From assembly GCF_014050225.1 (NCBI RefSeq), contig NZ_JACFXV010000054.1:62001-126000 (forward strand): 64,000 nucleotides of DNA, in the 5' to 3' direction. Positions 29,229-38,879 of this stretch are shown piece by piece. Position 1 is the stretch's first letter. The number at the start of each line of letters is the position of its first letter. The notes under the pieces were generated by a model. That model made no database searches. It was not told where the DNA came from and saw only the letters and a list, made by a program, of their open reading frames with translations. The stretch comes from Stappia albiluteola (GTDB lineage Bacteria; Pseudomonadota; Alphaproteobacteria; Rhizobiales; Stappiaceae). A program made the translations under genes and the position numbers.

Positions 29229-30533
29229 TCAGGAAGGGTAGTTGTAGACGCTGCGCCCCGCAACAACCGTTCGCAGAACCCGGCCCGAAAACCGCGCATC
29301 CTCAAACGGGGTGTTCTTCGAGCGGGAATGGATCGTCGCCTTGTCGAGCACCCAGGGAAGATCGGGATCGAAGACGACGATGTCGGCCGGAGCACCGGGG
29401 GCCAGCGTGCCGGCCTCAAGGCCGAGCCGGCGCGCCGGGTTCACGGTCATCGCGGCGAGCAGGCGGCTCAGCTCGATGTCGCCGGAATGGACGAGCCTGA
29501 GTGCTGCAGCCAGCATGGTCTCAAGGCCGATCGCACCGTCCTCCGCTTCTGCGAACGGATGACGCTTGGTCTCCACATCCTGCGGATTGTGGTCGGAGAC
29601 GATGATGTCGATGGTGCCGTCGGCAAGCGCGGCCACCATGGCGGCGCGCTCGTCCTCGCCGCGCAGGGGCGGCGACATCTTGAAGAAGGTTCGATAGGGG
29701 CCGATGTCGTTTTCGTTGAGCGTCAGGTGATTGACCGAAACGCCCGCCGTGACGTCAAGGCCGCGCGCCTTGGCGCGGCGGATTGCGCCAGCGCTCTCCG
29801 CGCAGGAGATGAGCCTTGCATGGTAGCGCGAGCCGGTCAGTTCGACGAGGCGCAGGTCGCGCTCCAGCATGATGATCTCGGCTTCCAGCGGCGCGCCTGA
29901 CAGGCCCTTCCAGCTTGCAACCAGCCCCTGGTTCATCACGGTGCCGCCGGTGAGGTCCGGGTCTTCCACATGATGGACGACGAGAGCCCGAAAATCGCGC
30001 GCATAAGTGAGAATGCGGCGCATGACCTGCGCATTGGCGACGGAATGGCGGCCGTTGGTGAAGGCCACCGCTCCGGCCTCCGACAGCAGGCCGATTTCGC
30101 TCATCTCCTCGCCCTTCAGCCCCTTGGTGAGGGCAGCCATGGGCTGGATACGCACTTTCGCCGTGTCGCGGGCGCGGCGCAAAACGAAATCGACGAGGGC
30201 CGGATCGTCGATCACCGGATCGGTTTCCGGCATGGTGACGATCGTCGTGATGCCGCCCGCGGCGGCCGCGTCGCTGGCGCTGGCAAGCGTTTCGCGATGT
30301 TCTGCACCCGGTTCGCCCACTGAAACGCCGATGTCCACGAGACCGGGCGCGACGACAGCGCCCATGACGTCAACGACTTCCGCGCCATCAGGTGAAGGCT
30401 CGGACAGCGCCTCGGGTCCGGCACTCAGGATCTTGCCGCCGCGCGAGATGACGGCGCCCGGTCCGTCGATCGAGCGCGAAGGGTCGATCACGCGGGCATT
30501 GGTCAGGACAAGCGGTCGCGGTTTGTCGGCCAT
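29229..30533 (-). CDS. Dihydroorotase-like protein PyrC' lacking the HxH metal motif
   Basis: The 434-residue amidohydrolase-fold protein lies 9 bp after pyrB. In active dihydroorotases the strand-1 motif is DxHxHxR; here it reads GLVDIGVSVGEPGAEHR, so both histidines are missing. The later ligands are also altered: HHVEDPD keeps one His, YHARLISCAES lacks the second, and SVNHLTL replaces PHHLTL, while SDHNPQD keeps the Asp. This is the pattern of the non-catalytic pseudo-dihydroorotase that supports assembly of aspartate transcarbamoylase in other bacteria. A catalytic PyrC should exist elsewhere in the genome. Confidence 0.85.
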   Translation of the reverse strand: MADKPRPLVLTNARVIDPSRSIDGPGAVISRGGKILSAGPEALSEPSPDGAEVVDVMGAVVAPGLVDIGVSVGEPGAEHRETLASASDAAAAGGITTIVTMPETDPVIDDPALVDFVLRRARDTAKVRIQPMAALTKGLKGEEMSEIGLLSEAGAVAFTNGRHSVANAQVMRRILTYARDFRALVVHHVEDPDLTGGTVMNQGLVASWKGLSGAPLEAEIIMLERDLRLVELTGSRYHARLISCAESAGAIRRAKARGLDVTAGVSVNHLTLNENDIGPYRTFFKMSPPLRGEDERAAMVAALADGTIDIIVSDHNPQDVETKRHPFAEAEDGAIGLETMLAAALRLVHSGDIELSRLLAAMTVNPARRLGLEAGTLAPGAPADIVVFDPDLPWVLDKATIHSRSKNTPFEDARFSGRVLRTVVAGRSVYNYPS

Positions 30534-30542
30534 GCCGGTCCC

Positions 30543-31532
30543 TCAATTGTTGGGCAGGTGTGCGGCAAGGGCTTCGAGCACCGCCATGCGGACGGCGACG
30601 CCCATTTCCACCTGCTCGCGGATCAGGCTCTGCGGCCCGTCGGCTATTTCCGGATCGATCTCCACGCCCCGGTTCATCGGGCCCGGATGCATGACAAGCG
30701 CGTCCGGCCTCGCATGGGAGAGCTTTTCGCGGTCGAGGCCCCAATAGCGGAAATATTCGCGCACTGACGGAATGAAGGAGCCGGCCATGCGCTCGCGCTG
30801 CAGGCGCAGCATCATGACGATGTCGGCGTCCTTGAGACCGTCCGCCATCGAGGTATGGACCTCGACGCCCATCTGCGAGATGCCGGTCGGGAGGAGCGTG
30901 GAAGGCGCGACAACGCGCACCCGTGCGCCAAGCGCGTTCAGGAGCAGGATATTGGAGCGGGCGACGCGCGAATGCAGGATATCGCCGCAGATCGCGACGG
31001 TCAGTCGCCCGATGTCGCCCTTGTGCCTGCGCATGGTGAGCGCGTCGAGCAGCGCCTGGGTCGGATGCTCGTGCGCGCCGTCGCCGGCATTGATCACCGA
31101 GCATCCCACTTTCTGGGCAAGCAGGTGAACCGCGCCGGCTGCATGATGCCTGACGACGAGGATATCCGGGTTCATGGCGTTGAGGGTGGCGGCCGTGTCG
31201 ATCAGCGTCTCGCCCTTCTTCACCGAGGAAGAGGAGACGGACATGTTCATCACGTCGGCGCCAAGCCGCTTGCCGGCGATCTCGAAGGAGGATTGCGTGC
31301 GGGTGGAGGCTTCGAAGAAGAGATTGATCTGGGTGCGGCCGCGCAGCACCGCCTTCTTTTTCTCGACCTGGCGGCTGACGGCGACCGCTTCCTCGGCCCG
31401 GTCGAGAAGGGCTGTGATCTCCGGCGGAGACAGGCCTTCGATGCCCAGCAGATGACGATAGGGGTAACCGGCCATGGATGGCGGCGTCAGGCTTGGGCCA
31501 TTCTGGGGATCGTTCGCGCTCATTAAAGCCAT
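30543..31532 (-). CDS. pyrB: Aspartate carbamoyltransferase catalytic subunit
   Basis: This is the committed step of pyrimidine synthesis, carbamoyl phosphate plus aspartate to carbamoyl aspartate. Motifs are [12 protein letters not shown] (carbamoyl phosphate binding), [30 protein letters not shown] and [12 protein letters not shown] use the ATG at 31532; another lies at 31523, and neither has a strong ribosome site. The family N-terminus corresponds to [12 protein letters not shown]. The longer frame to 32774 lies opposite the acyl-CoA dehydrogenase gene and is not coding. Operon: pyrB-pyrC'-plsY-dprA. Confidence 0.95.
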   Translation of the reverse strand: MALMSANDPQNGPSLTPPSMAGYPYRHLLGIEGLSPPEITALLDRAEEAVAVSRQVEKKKAVLRGRTQINLFFEASTRTQSSFEIAGKRLGADVMNMSVSSSSVKKGETLIDTAATLNAMNPDILVVRHHAAGAVHLLAQKVGCSVINAGDGAHEHPTQALLDALTMRRHKGDIGRLTVAICGDILHSRVARSNILLLNALGARVRVVAPSTLLPTGISQMGVEVHTSMADGLKDADIVMMLRLQRERMAGSFIPSVREYFRYWGLDREKLSHARPDALVMHPGPMNRGVEIDPEIADGPQSLIREQVEMGVAVRMAVLEALAAHLPNN

Positions 31533-31637
31533 CGCTATAGGCGTTTCATGACGATTGGGCAAGCAGGGCGGCCAAGGCGTGCTACCCTGTCCACACCAAT
31601 GGACCTGATTCTGGCGGGCCAGATTCTGGAGACGACC

Positions 31638-33449
31638 ATGACGGAAGACGGCGGACAGATCGGCGGGCCGGGCGAGCAGCCGGCGGAGCGGAATTCGGAA
31701 CAGGGCGAGACCGTGAAAGCCGAGACGCCGATAGCGGAGCCGCCGAAGGAATTGGTCGACGTTGCGGCGGAAAAGACCGTCGAACCGCCAGCAGCGCAGG
31801 AGCCGCCCATTGCGGTATTCCGCACACACCGGGTGACGAACCAGCCGGAGCCTTATCAAGGCTACAATCTCTTTGATAGCGATCCGCTTCTCGTGGCCGC
31901 CCTCGGCAAGACGCTGGATGAAGGGGTTGAGGTCGAGCTTTCGGCGCATGGCCGGTTCTGGGGCTCGCAGGAGGCGCAGGATTTCGGGCGCCTTGCCAAC
32001 CGCAATCCGCCGGCCTTGAACAGCTATGACGCCTACGGTCACCGGCTCGATACGGTCGACTTCCACCCGGCCTATCACGCGATGATGCGGCGCTCGGCCG
32101 AGGCCGGGCTGCATATGGTCCTTGCGGATGACGGCGAGGAGCGCCGCGGCAGGCGGCATGCCCTGCGGGCGGCGCAATATTACGTGACGGCGCAAACGGA
32201 GATCGGCCATCTCTGCCCCATTACCATGACCAACGCGGCTTGCGCCGTTCTGCCGCATGAGGCCTCTGTCGCCGAGGAATGGCTGCCGCGCATCCGGACC
32301 CGCAAATACGATCACCGCTTCCGCCCCGCCTCGCAGAAGCTGGGGGTGACGCTCGGCATGGGGCTGACCGAGAAGCAGGGCGGCACGGATCTCCGGCAGA
32401 TCACCACCCGTGCCGAGCAGGTGGAGGACGGCAGCTACCGGATCGTCGGGCACAAATGGTTCTTCTCGGCGCCGATGTCCGACGCTTTCGTAGTTCTTGC
32501 CAAGACGAAAGCAGGCCCGACCGCCTTCCTGATGCCGCGCTTCAAGCCGGATGACAGCGTCAACGAGCTTCGTGTCCGCCGGCTCAAGAACAAGCTTGGC
32601 AATCATTCCAACGCGTCGTCGGAGGTGGAATTCGAAGGCGCCTATGCCGAGCGGATCGGCGAGGAAGGCAAGGGCATCCGCACCATTCTGGACATGGTGA
32701 CACCGACGCGGATCGATTGCGCGCTGGGCTCCGCCGCCCTGATGCGCGCGGGGCTGGCGCGGGCGGTTCATCATGTGCGCCAGCGCCAGGCCTTTGGGGC
32801 GCCGCTTGCCGATCTGCCGTTGATGGCCCGGGTGATCGGTGACATGAGCCTCGATGTCGCGGCCGCCACCGCGCTCGTGATCCGGCTGGCGACAGCCATG
32901 GACCGGGCAGGGGAAAGCCCCGCCGATGCCGCCTACCTCCGGATCATGACGCCGGCGGCGAAATACTGGATCTGCAAGATGGCGCCGGCCCTGCTCTATG
33001 AGGCGATGGAATGCCTTGGCGGCAATGGCTACACGGAGGACTTCGATCTCGCGCGGCTTTACCGCGAGGCGCCGGTCAATGCCATCTGGGAAGGATCAGG
33101 CAACGTCATGGCGCTCGACGTGGTGCGGGCGCTGGCGAAAGAGCCGGACACGCTGGACCTGTTGCTTGAGGAACTTGAGCACAGCCTCGGGGCGACCGGG
33201 CCGGTGTCGATCAACGTGCTGCGCGCCGCCGCCAAGGCGTGTATCGACGATCCGGGCTCCTCGCGCATCCTGACCGAGCAGCTGGCACTGACGGCGGCGG
33301 CCTCGGCGCTGCGGGAGATCGCGCCGGCGGTGCTGTCCGACGCCTTCATCGAGAGCCGGCTGGCGGGGCAGTGGCGCACGACTTACGGCATGCTCGATCC
33401 GCGTTTCGACCTGACCGGCCTGATCGACTGGCTCTATCCGGAGAAATAG
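31638..33449 (+). CDS. AidB-like acyl-CoA dehydrogenase family protein
   Basis: The protein resembles AidB/isovaleryl-CoA dehydrogenase-like flavoproteins. I place the start at ATG 31638, with GGAG six bases upstream, giving 603 residues. The first 55 residues are Glu/Pro/Gly-rich and probably disordered. The catalytic fold begins with [18 protein letters not shown] and includes [42 protein letters not shown] and [34 protein letters not shown], which match AidB. E. coli AidB responds to alkylation damage; here the substrate is unknown. It is divergent from pyrB. Confidence 0.9.
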   Translation: MTEDGGQIGGPGEQPAERNSEQGETVKAETPIAEPPKELVDVAAEKTVEPPAAQEPPIAVFRTHRVTNQPEPYQGYNLFDSDPLLVAALGKTLDEGVEVELSAHGRFWGSQEAQDFGRLANRNPPALNSYDAYGHRLDTVDFHPAYHAMMRRSAEAGLHMVLADDGEERRGRRHALRAAQYYVTAQTEIGHLCPITMTNAACAVLPHEASVAEEWLPRIRTRKYDHRFRPASQKLGVTLGMGLTEKQGGTDLRQITTRAEQVEDGSYRIVGHKWFFSAPMSDAFVVLAKTKAGPTAFLMPRFKPDDSVNELRVRRLKNKLGNHSNASSEVEFEGAYAERIGEEGKGIRTILDMVTPTRIDCALGSAALMRAGLARAVHHVRQRQAFGAPLADLPLMARVIGDMSLDVAAATALVIRLATAMDRAGESPADAAYLRIMTPAAKYWICKMAPALLYEAMECLGGNGYTEDFDLARLYREAPVNAIWEGSGNVMALDVVRALAKEPDTLDLLLEELEHSLGATGPVSINVLRAAAKACIDDPGSSRILTEQLALTAAASALREIAPAVLSDAFIESRLAGQWRTTYGMLDPRFDLTGLIDWLYPEK

Positions 33450-33456
33450 CCCGCCT

Positions 33457-34383
33457 CTAAAATGCGAGCAGAAAAACGATCGGCATGGTGATCGCCGCCA
33501 GCACCGTCTCGAAGGTCAGGATTTCCGCCATCAGCTTCGAATCGCCGCCCATCTGGCGGGCGAGCAGATAGGAGCCGCTCGCCGTCGGCACCGACATCGC
33601 GATTATGACGGCAACGAGCGCCTTGTCCTCGATGCCGGCCAGTCCGGCGATCGTGAAGGCAACCAGCGGCATGACGCCGAGTTTCAGGATCGCCGATGTG
33701 GTGAGCGATGGTCCCGGCCGCCGCAGAGCGCCGAGATTTAGGCCCGCTCCGACGCAGACGATACCGATGGGAAGCGCCGCGCTGCCGAGGATCTTCAGGG
33801 TCGACATGAAGAATGTCGGCAGCGGCAATCCGGTGAAATTAAGAAACAATCCGGTCGCGGTGGACCAGATGAACGGATTGCGGACGAGATCGAGCAGGAT
33901 CTTGCCGGCGCCCGGTGCCGTGCCGTGGGCGAAGCGTGCGAGAACCAGGACGGAGATGACGTTCAGCACGGGGATCATGGTGACGACGGCCACGGCGAGG
34001 AGCGCCACGCCGTCCGGGCCGATCATTTCGTCGGCGAGCGCCAGTGCCACGAACGTGTTCCAGCGCACGGCGCCCTGGAAGATCGAGGTGAAGCGCGGCC
34101 CGTCGATGCGAAACCGGCTTTGCAGGAGCGGGCGAAGCGCGAGGGCGAGCGTTGCCGTGACGAGGATGGAACAGAGCAGCGTTACCGCCATGCCGACAGC
34201 CGGAAGCGCGCCGAAGTCGGTTCGTGCGACCGTATGGATGATGATGGCGGGGAAAAGCAGGAAATAGGCGACCTTCTCAACGCCGCGCCACTGCTCCTGC
34301 GTGATAATGCCCATGCGCGCCACCACGTTGCCGGCGGCGATGACGAGCAGCACCGGGAGCAACGCGTTGACGATGAGCATCAT
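33457..34383 (-). CDS. AEC (auxin efflux carrier) family transporter
   Basis: The 308-residue membrane protein has ten predicted helices and the family start VNALLPVLLVIAAGNVVARMG, with KVAYFLLFPAIIIHTVA near residue 37. It is a probable secondary transporter of organic acids or similar. The start has no close neighbour upstream except ruvX, 7 bp away on the same strand, so it may be co-transcribed with ruvX. Confidence 0.88.
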   Translation of the reverse strand: MMLIVNALLPVLLVIAAGNVVARMGIITQEQWRGVEKVAYFLLFPAIIIHTVARTDFGALPAVGMAVTLLCSILVTATLALALRPLLQSRFRIDGPRFTSIFQGAVRWNTFVALALADEMIGPDGVALLAVAVVTMIPVLNVISVLVLARFAHGTAPGAGKILLDLVRNPFIWSTATGLFLNFTGLPLPTFFMSTLKILGSAALPIGIVCVGAGLNLGALRRPGPSLTTSAILKLGVMPLVAFTIAGLAGIEDKALVAVIIAMSVPTASGSYLLARQMGGDSKLMAEILTFETVLAAITMPIVFLLAF

Positions 34384-34390
34384 CGGGTTG

Positions 34391-34873
34391 TCACCTCTCG
34401 CTCATATAGGAAAGCCGGTCGAGCAAACCCTGAAGGATGTAGGAAGCCGCCAATTTGTCGACCAGTTCGGCGCGCCTTGCGCGCGAGCGGTCCGCCTCGA
34501 TCAGTGTCCGGGTGACGGCGACGGTCGAAAGGCGTTCGTCCCAATAAGTGACGGGAAGCTCGGTAAGGGCGGAGAGGTTGCGCACGAAGGCGCGGGTCGA
34601 TTGCGCGCGCGGTCCTTCGCTGCCGTCCATGTTCAGCGGCAGGCCGAGAACGAGGCCGCCGACGCCGTGCCTGGCGCAGAGCGACAGCAATTTATCCGCG
34701 TCGACGCTGAACTTGGTTCGCTTGATGGTTTCGAGCGGCGAGGCGATGCCGAGGCCGAGATCCGACAGCGCAAGACCGATCGTCTTGGTGCCGAGATCGA
34801 GCCCCATGAGGCGGGTGCCGGGTTTCAGCGCGGCGGCGAATTCTTCGTGCGACAGGGCGGGATCAATGGCCAT
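34391..34873 (-). CDS. ruvX: Putative pre-16S rRNA nuclease RuvX/YqgF
   Basis: YqgF-type RNase H-fold nucleases process the 5' end of 16S rRNA and were first named Holliday junction resolvase-like. The 160-residue protein contains [15 protein letters not shown] near residue 24 (first acidic residue), [13 protein letters not shown] near 75 and the active-site segment [10 protein letters not shown] near 110. Intact and of usual length. Confidence 0.93.
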   Translation of the reverse strand: MAIDPALSHEEFAAALKPGTRLMGLDLGTKTIGLALSDLGLGIASPLETIKRTKFSVDADKLLSLCARHGVGGLVLGLPLNMDGSEGPRAQSTRAFVRNLSALTELPVTYWDERLSTVAVTRTLIEADRSRARRAELVDKLAASYILQGLLDRLSYMSER

Positions 34874-35008
34874 TTTCGCGCTCTACCATGTTTTCCGGAT
34901 TGCTGCCATCGCGGCTGCGATTGCCGCCGCTCCGCGCACGGGCTTCGCCTTGCATAGACCCCTCTGCAGGGTAGAGTGTGGCCAAACAAACAACGGGAGC
35001 ACGTCACG

Positions 35009-35716
35009 ATGAAAATCACCTGGTACGGCCATTCGGCCTTTCGTATCGAAATTGCCGGCGCGACGATCCTGATCGATCCTTTTCTTTCCGGCAATCCGAC
35101 ATTTCCGAAGTCGCTGAGCGTCGAGAAGGTCGCTGAAGGCGTGACGCATATCCTGCTCACGCATGGCCACGACGACCACACCGGCGACACGGTCGCCATC
35201 GCCAGGCAATCCGGAGCGCAGGTGACGGCGAGTTTCGAAGTCGCCATGTGGGCGAATTCGCAAGGGGTGGAAAACATCAACCCGATGGGCTGCGGCGGCA
35301 CGGTTGATGTCGGGCCCTTTGCCGTCAGCCTGACCCAGGCGCACCACTCCTCATCGAGCCTTGCCGGCGGCTGGCCCCCCGTCTATCTGGGCAACCCGAA
35401 CGGCATCGTCGTGAAGCCCAAGGACGGGCCGGTGCTCTATCACATGGGCGACACGGATATCTTCTCCGACATGGCGCTGGTCAACGAACTCCATGCACCG
35501 AAGATCGGCATGGTGCCGATCGGCGACCGCTTCACGATGGGCGCCCGCACCGCCGCGCTGGCCTGTCGCCGCTATTTCGATTTCGATCGCATTTTCCCTT
35601 GCCATTTCGGCACCTTCCCGATCATCGACCAGACGGCCGACCGGTTTTTGAAGGAAATGGGCGAGGACGCCGGGAAGGTTGCCGTCCTTCAGCAGGGTGG
35701 ATCGGTCGAGTTGTGA
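35009..35716 (+). CDS. UPF0173 metal-dependent hydrolase
   Basis: The metallo-beta-lactamase-fold protein has 235 residues from ATG 35009 (MKITWYGHSAF), preceded by GGGAGC. It carries the metal motif THGHDDHTGD near 48-57, then a later His in TQAHHSSS, GDTDIFSDM and CHFGTFP. The family is widespread and its substrate is not known. Confidence 0.92.
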   Translation: MKITWYGHSAFRIEIAGATILIDPFLSGNPTFPKSLSVEKVAEGVTHILLTHGHDDHTGDTVAIARQSGAQVTASFEVAMWANSQGVENINPMGCGGTVDVGPFAVSLTQAHHSSSSLAGGWPPVYLGNPNGIVVKPKDGPVLYHMGDTDIFSDMALVNELHAPKIGMVPIGDRFTMGARTAALACRRYFDFDRIFPCHFGTFPIIDQTADRFLKEMGEDAGKVAVLQQGGSVEL

Positions 35717-35833
35717 TTGTTGCCGGGTGTCTGGGCTTTCGCTTGCCGGGCGCGAAAAGGCGGTGATATAGCCGGAGGCTGAAATTCGCGTCGCTGGCGC
35801 CTCCCGCCAGCCAAATACCCAACGGAGTGGATC

Positions 35834-36121
35834 ATGTCCGTCGATATCGGCACGGTGAAACGTGTCGCGCGTCTGGCGCGCATCAAGGTGACCGACGAGG
35901 AAGCGGAGCGGATGACCGGCGAATTGAACGGCATCCTGCATTTCGTCGAACAACTCGACGAAGTGGATATCTCCGGCGTCGAGCCTCTGACTTCTGTCGT
36001 CGAGCAGGTCATGAAGAAGCGCAAGGATGGCGTGACCGACGGCGGCATTGCGGCGGAAGTGGTCGCCAACGCGCCCGCCTCCGAAGACAATTTCTTCATG
36101 GTGCCGAAGGTCGTGGAGTGA
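35834..36121 (+). CDS. gatC: Asp-tRNA(Asn)/Glu-tRNA(Gln) amidotransferase subunit C
   Basis: The small subunit that stabilises GatA-GatB. The 95-residue protein starts [19 protein letters not shown] and ends [11 protein letters not shown], as in other GatC proteins. The gatA gene follows after one intervening acetyltransferase gene, and gatB lies further on. Confidence 0.96.
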   Translation: MSVDIGTVKRVARLARIKVTDEEAERMTGELNGILHFVEQLDEVDISGVEPLTSVVEQVMKKRKDGVTDGGIAAEVVANAPASEDNFFMVPKVVE

Positions 36122-36124
36122 TTC

Positions 36125-36586
36125 ATGCCGGTGGCGGTAGCCGTTGAAAGCCCGCTGACCGACGAATTCCGCTCGCTGATCGGCGAGTTGAATACGGTTT
36201 TGCTTGCGCTTTCGCCGCCTGAATTCTGTTTCCATATGACGGCGGAGCAAATGGCTGAAGCCGCCACGACTGTGTTCGTTGCTCGCGAGGGAAGCGAGGC
36301 AATCGGTTGCGGTGCACTCCGCCGGCATGGCGACGGCATCGGCGAGGTCAAGCGCATGTACACACGCCCGGGCCATCAAGGCCGGGGCGTTGGTGGCCTC
36401 ATCCTGACCGAGATCGAAGCACTCGCCAGACGCGAGGGACTTTCCCGACTGGTGCTGGAAACCGGACATCGCCATCCTGCCGCATGGCGCGTTTACGAAC
36501 GCGGCGGCTTTTGTCGCTGCGGACCGGTGCTCGACTATCCTGATTCACCCTTTTCGGTTTTTTACGAAAAACCGCTCACCGCCTGA
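36125..36586 (+). CDS. GNAT family N-acetyltransferase
   Basis: The 153-residue acetyltransferase has the acetyl-CoA loop MYTRPGHQGRGVGGLI near residues 77-92 and an LETGHRHPAAWRVYERGGF segment typical of GNAT motif B. It lies 3 bp after gatC and 18 bp before gatA on the same strand. It is therefore inserted into what is usually a gatCA operon and would be co-expressed with amidotransferase. The substrate is unknown. Confidence 0.88.
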   Translation: MPVAVAVESPLTDEFRSLIGELNTVLLALSPPEFCFHMTAEQMAEAATTVFVAREGSEAIGCGALRRHGDGIGEVKRMYTRPGHQGRGVGGLILTEIEALARREGLSRLVLETGHRHPAAWRVYERGGFCRCGPVLDYPDSPFSVFYEKPLTA

Positions 36587-36604
36587 AACCGAAGAAGAAG
36601 CCCG

Positions 36605-38086
36605 ATGACTGACCTGACCAGCCTGACGATCGCCGAAGCCCGCGACAAGCTGAAGGCCCGCGAAATAACCGCAACGGAATTGGCCGATGCGTTTCTCGGT
36701 GCGATCGAGACGGCCAATCCGCACCTGAACGCCTATGTGGCCGTGACGCCCGACAAGGCGCGGGAGATGGCGAAGGCTTCCGACGAGCGGCTTGCCAGGG
36801 GCGAGGGCGGTGCGCTGGAGGGCATTCCTCTCGGCATCAAGGATCTTTTCGCGACCAGGGGCATCCACACGCAGGCCTGCAGCCATGTGCTCGACGGGTT
36901 CAAGCCGCCCTACGAATCGACGGTGACGGCGAACCTCTGGGCCGATGGCGCGGTGATGCTCGGCAAGCTCAACATGGACGAATTCGCCATGGGCTCGTCG
37001 AACGAGACCTCCTATTACGGCCAGGTCGTCAATCCCTGGCGCAAGGAAGGGTCGAACAAGGCCCTCGTGCCGGGCGGTTCTTCGGGCGGTTCGGCGGCGG
37101 CCGTCGCGGCGAAACTGTGCATGGGCGCGACGGCGACCGATACCGGCGGCTCGATTCGCCAGCCGGCCGCCTTCACGGGCACGGTCGGCATCAAACCGAC
37201 CTATGGACGCTGCTCGCGCTGGGGTACCGTCGCCTTCGCCTCGTCGCTCGATCAGGCCGGTCCGATCGCCCACACGGTGCGCGATTGCGCGATTCTGCTG
37301 AAGTCCATGGCGTCGGTCGACCCGAAGGACACAACCTCCGTCGACCTGCCGGTGCCGGATTACGAATCCGCGATCGGCCGTTCCGTGAAGGGGCTGAAGA
37401 TCGGCATCCCGGCCGAATACCGCGTGGAAGGCATGCCGGCCGAAATCGAGGAGCGCTGGCAGCAGGGCATCGCCTGGCTGAAGGACGCGGGCGCGGAGAT
37501 CGTCGACATTTCCCTGCCGCATACCAAATACGCGCTGCCTGCCTATTACATCGTGGCGCCGGCGGAAGCCTCGTCCAACCTCGCCCGCTACGACGGCGTG
37601 CGCTACGGCTTGCGCGTGCCGGGCAAGGACATCATCGAGATGTACGAGAACACCCGCGCCGCCGGCTTCGGCACGGAAGTGAAGCGGCGCGTGATGATCG
37701 GCACCTATGTGCTGTCGGCCGGCTACTACGACGCCTATTACCTGAAGGCGCAGAAGGTTCGCACGCTCATCAAGCGCGACTTCGACCTTGCCTGGGCGAA
37801 TGGCGTCGACGCGATCCTGACGCCGACGACCCCCGACGCAGCCTTTGCGCCAGGCGAGATCACCGACCCCGTCACGATGTACCTGAACGACATTTTCACG
37901 GTCACGGTGAACATGGCCGGCCTGCCGGGCATCTCCGTTCCGGCCGGGCTGAATTCCTCCGGCCTGCCGCTCGGCCTGCAACTGATCGGCAAGCCCTTCG
38001 AGGAAGAAACGCTCTTCCAGCTCGGTCATGTGATCGAGGAGGCCGCGGGCCGCTACGAACCGGGGAACTGGTGGGCCGCGGCCTGA
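36605..38086 (+). CDS. gatA: Asp-tRNA(Asn)/Glu-tRNA(Gln) amidotransferase subunit A
   Basis: The amidase subunit releases ammonia from glutamine for transamidation of misacylated tRNA. The 493-residue protein has the Ser-cisSer-Lys triad: Lys in LGIKDLFAT near 79, cis-Ser in [15 protein letters not shown] near 154, and nucleophile Ser in [14 protein letters not shown] near 178. It is intact. Together with gatC and gatB it gives a complete GatCAB. Confidence 0.97.
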   Translation: MTDLTSLTIAEARDKLKAREITATELADAFLGAIETANPHLNAYVAVTPDKAREMAKASDERLARGEGGALEGIPLGIKDLFATRGIHTQACSHVLDGFKPPYESTVTANLWADGAVMLGKLNMDEFAMGSSNETSYYGQVVNPWRKEGSNKALVPGGSSGGSAAAVAAKLCMGATATDTGGSIRQPAAFTGTVGIKPTYGRCSRWGTVAFASSLDQAGPIAHTVRDCAILLKSMASVDPKDTTSVDLPVPDYESAIGRSVKGLKIGIPAEYRVEGMPAEIEERWQQGIAWLKDAGAEIVDISLPHTKYALPAYYIVAPAEASSNLARYDGVRYGLRVPGKDIIEMYENTRAAGFGTEVKRRVMIGTYVLSAGYYDAYYLKAQKVRTLIKRDFDLAWANGVDAILTPTTPDAAFAPGEITDPVTMYLNDIFTVTVNMAGLPGISVPAGLNSSGLPLGLQLIGKPFEEETLFQLGHVIEEAAGRYEPGNWWAAA

Positions 38087-38129
38087 CCCTGACGTGGTTG
38101 TAGAAAACAGATAGGCCGCGAAGTCGCTC

Positions 38130-38435
38130 ATGACCGATCCCAGCCAGGCACTTACCGTACTTCTCGGCCTTCCGGGCCTGCTCAATCCGTTCGCGCTGCT
38201 GATCGGCGCGGTTCTCGGCTGGTACGCCAATGCCAGGGCCAAGCTTTTCATTGCCGGATTTGCGGCGGCCGCATTGAGCGTGTTGCTGGATGCGGCGATG
38301 AATACCTCGGGCATATCGCCGATCGGCGGCTATCAGGGTGGGGCGCTGGCCGTCTTTCCCTTGCGTTTCCTGGGCGCCGGGCTGATGGCTTCCATCGTCT
38401 TTGCGGTGCGGCAAAGGATCCGCAACTCGCGCTGA
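38130..38435 (+). CDS. Small membrane protein of unknown function
   Basis: The 101-residue protein has three predicted transmembrane helices (ALTVLLGLPGLLNPFALLIGA, LFIAGFAAAALSVLLDA and LGAGLMASIVFAV). No family is recognised. It follows gatA by 43 bp on the same strand and converges with the DUF6455 gene after one base. Confidence 0.72.
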   Translation: MTDPSQALTVLLGLPGLLNPFALLIGAVLGWYANARAKLFIAGFAAAALSVLLDAAMNTSGISPIGGYQGGALAVFPLRFLGAGLMASIVFAVRQRIRNSR

Positions 38436-38436
38436 T

Positions 38437-38691
38437 CTATCCGGCTGTTTTCCACTCGTCGAAGAGCGCTCCGTTCGGGCAGAAACCTGGCGCGTGGTCG
38501 GCTCCCGCCTGATGCTCTTCGAGCCACTCTGCGCATTCGCCCGGCTTGCCGCAGCCCATGCAGCGCGTTGCCGCCCGCCGCAACTGCCCGTCGCCCGATT
38601 GCGATGTCGGGATATGATCGATCGCGCCGACGGTGGTGATCATCCGGCCCATCAGCGAGGCCTTTTCGCTCATCCTGTCCAAAAGACCCAT
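38437..38691 (-). CDS. DUF6455-like cysteine-containing small protein
   Basis: The 84-residue protein carries CMGCGKPGECAEWL near residues 44-57 and FCPNG near 70, a cysteine pattern that could bind metal. I recognise it as DUF6455-like from alphaproteobacteria. No function is known. It is isolated on the minus strand. Confidence 0.75.
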   Translation of the reverse strand: MGLLDRMSEKASLMGRMITTVGAIDHIPTSQSGDGQLRRAATRCMGCGKPGECAEWLEEHQAGADHAPGFCPNGALFDEWKTAG

Positions 38692-38879
38692 ATTCTTCCC
38701 TCCGATTGGCTTTGACGCGTCTGGCTATCTCGTCAACCGACAGATTAGTTGCACATAAAACCGGTTCCCTTGATTTGCATCAACGGAAAGCCGGGTTCGA
38801 ATACTATCGTTACGTAAGTTGATCGAATCCGGCATACTGCGTCGCGAGGCAGACGAATCGCTTTCTCGAGAGGACGCGC

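Noticed and set aside
31536-32774. Long N-terminal extension of pyrB
   Set aside because: It reads opposite the acyl-CoA dehydrogenase gene; the carbamoyltransferase family starts at the downstream ATG.
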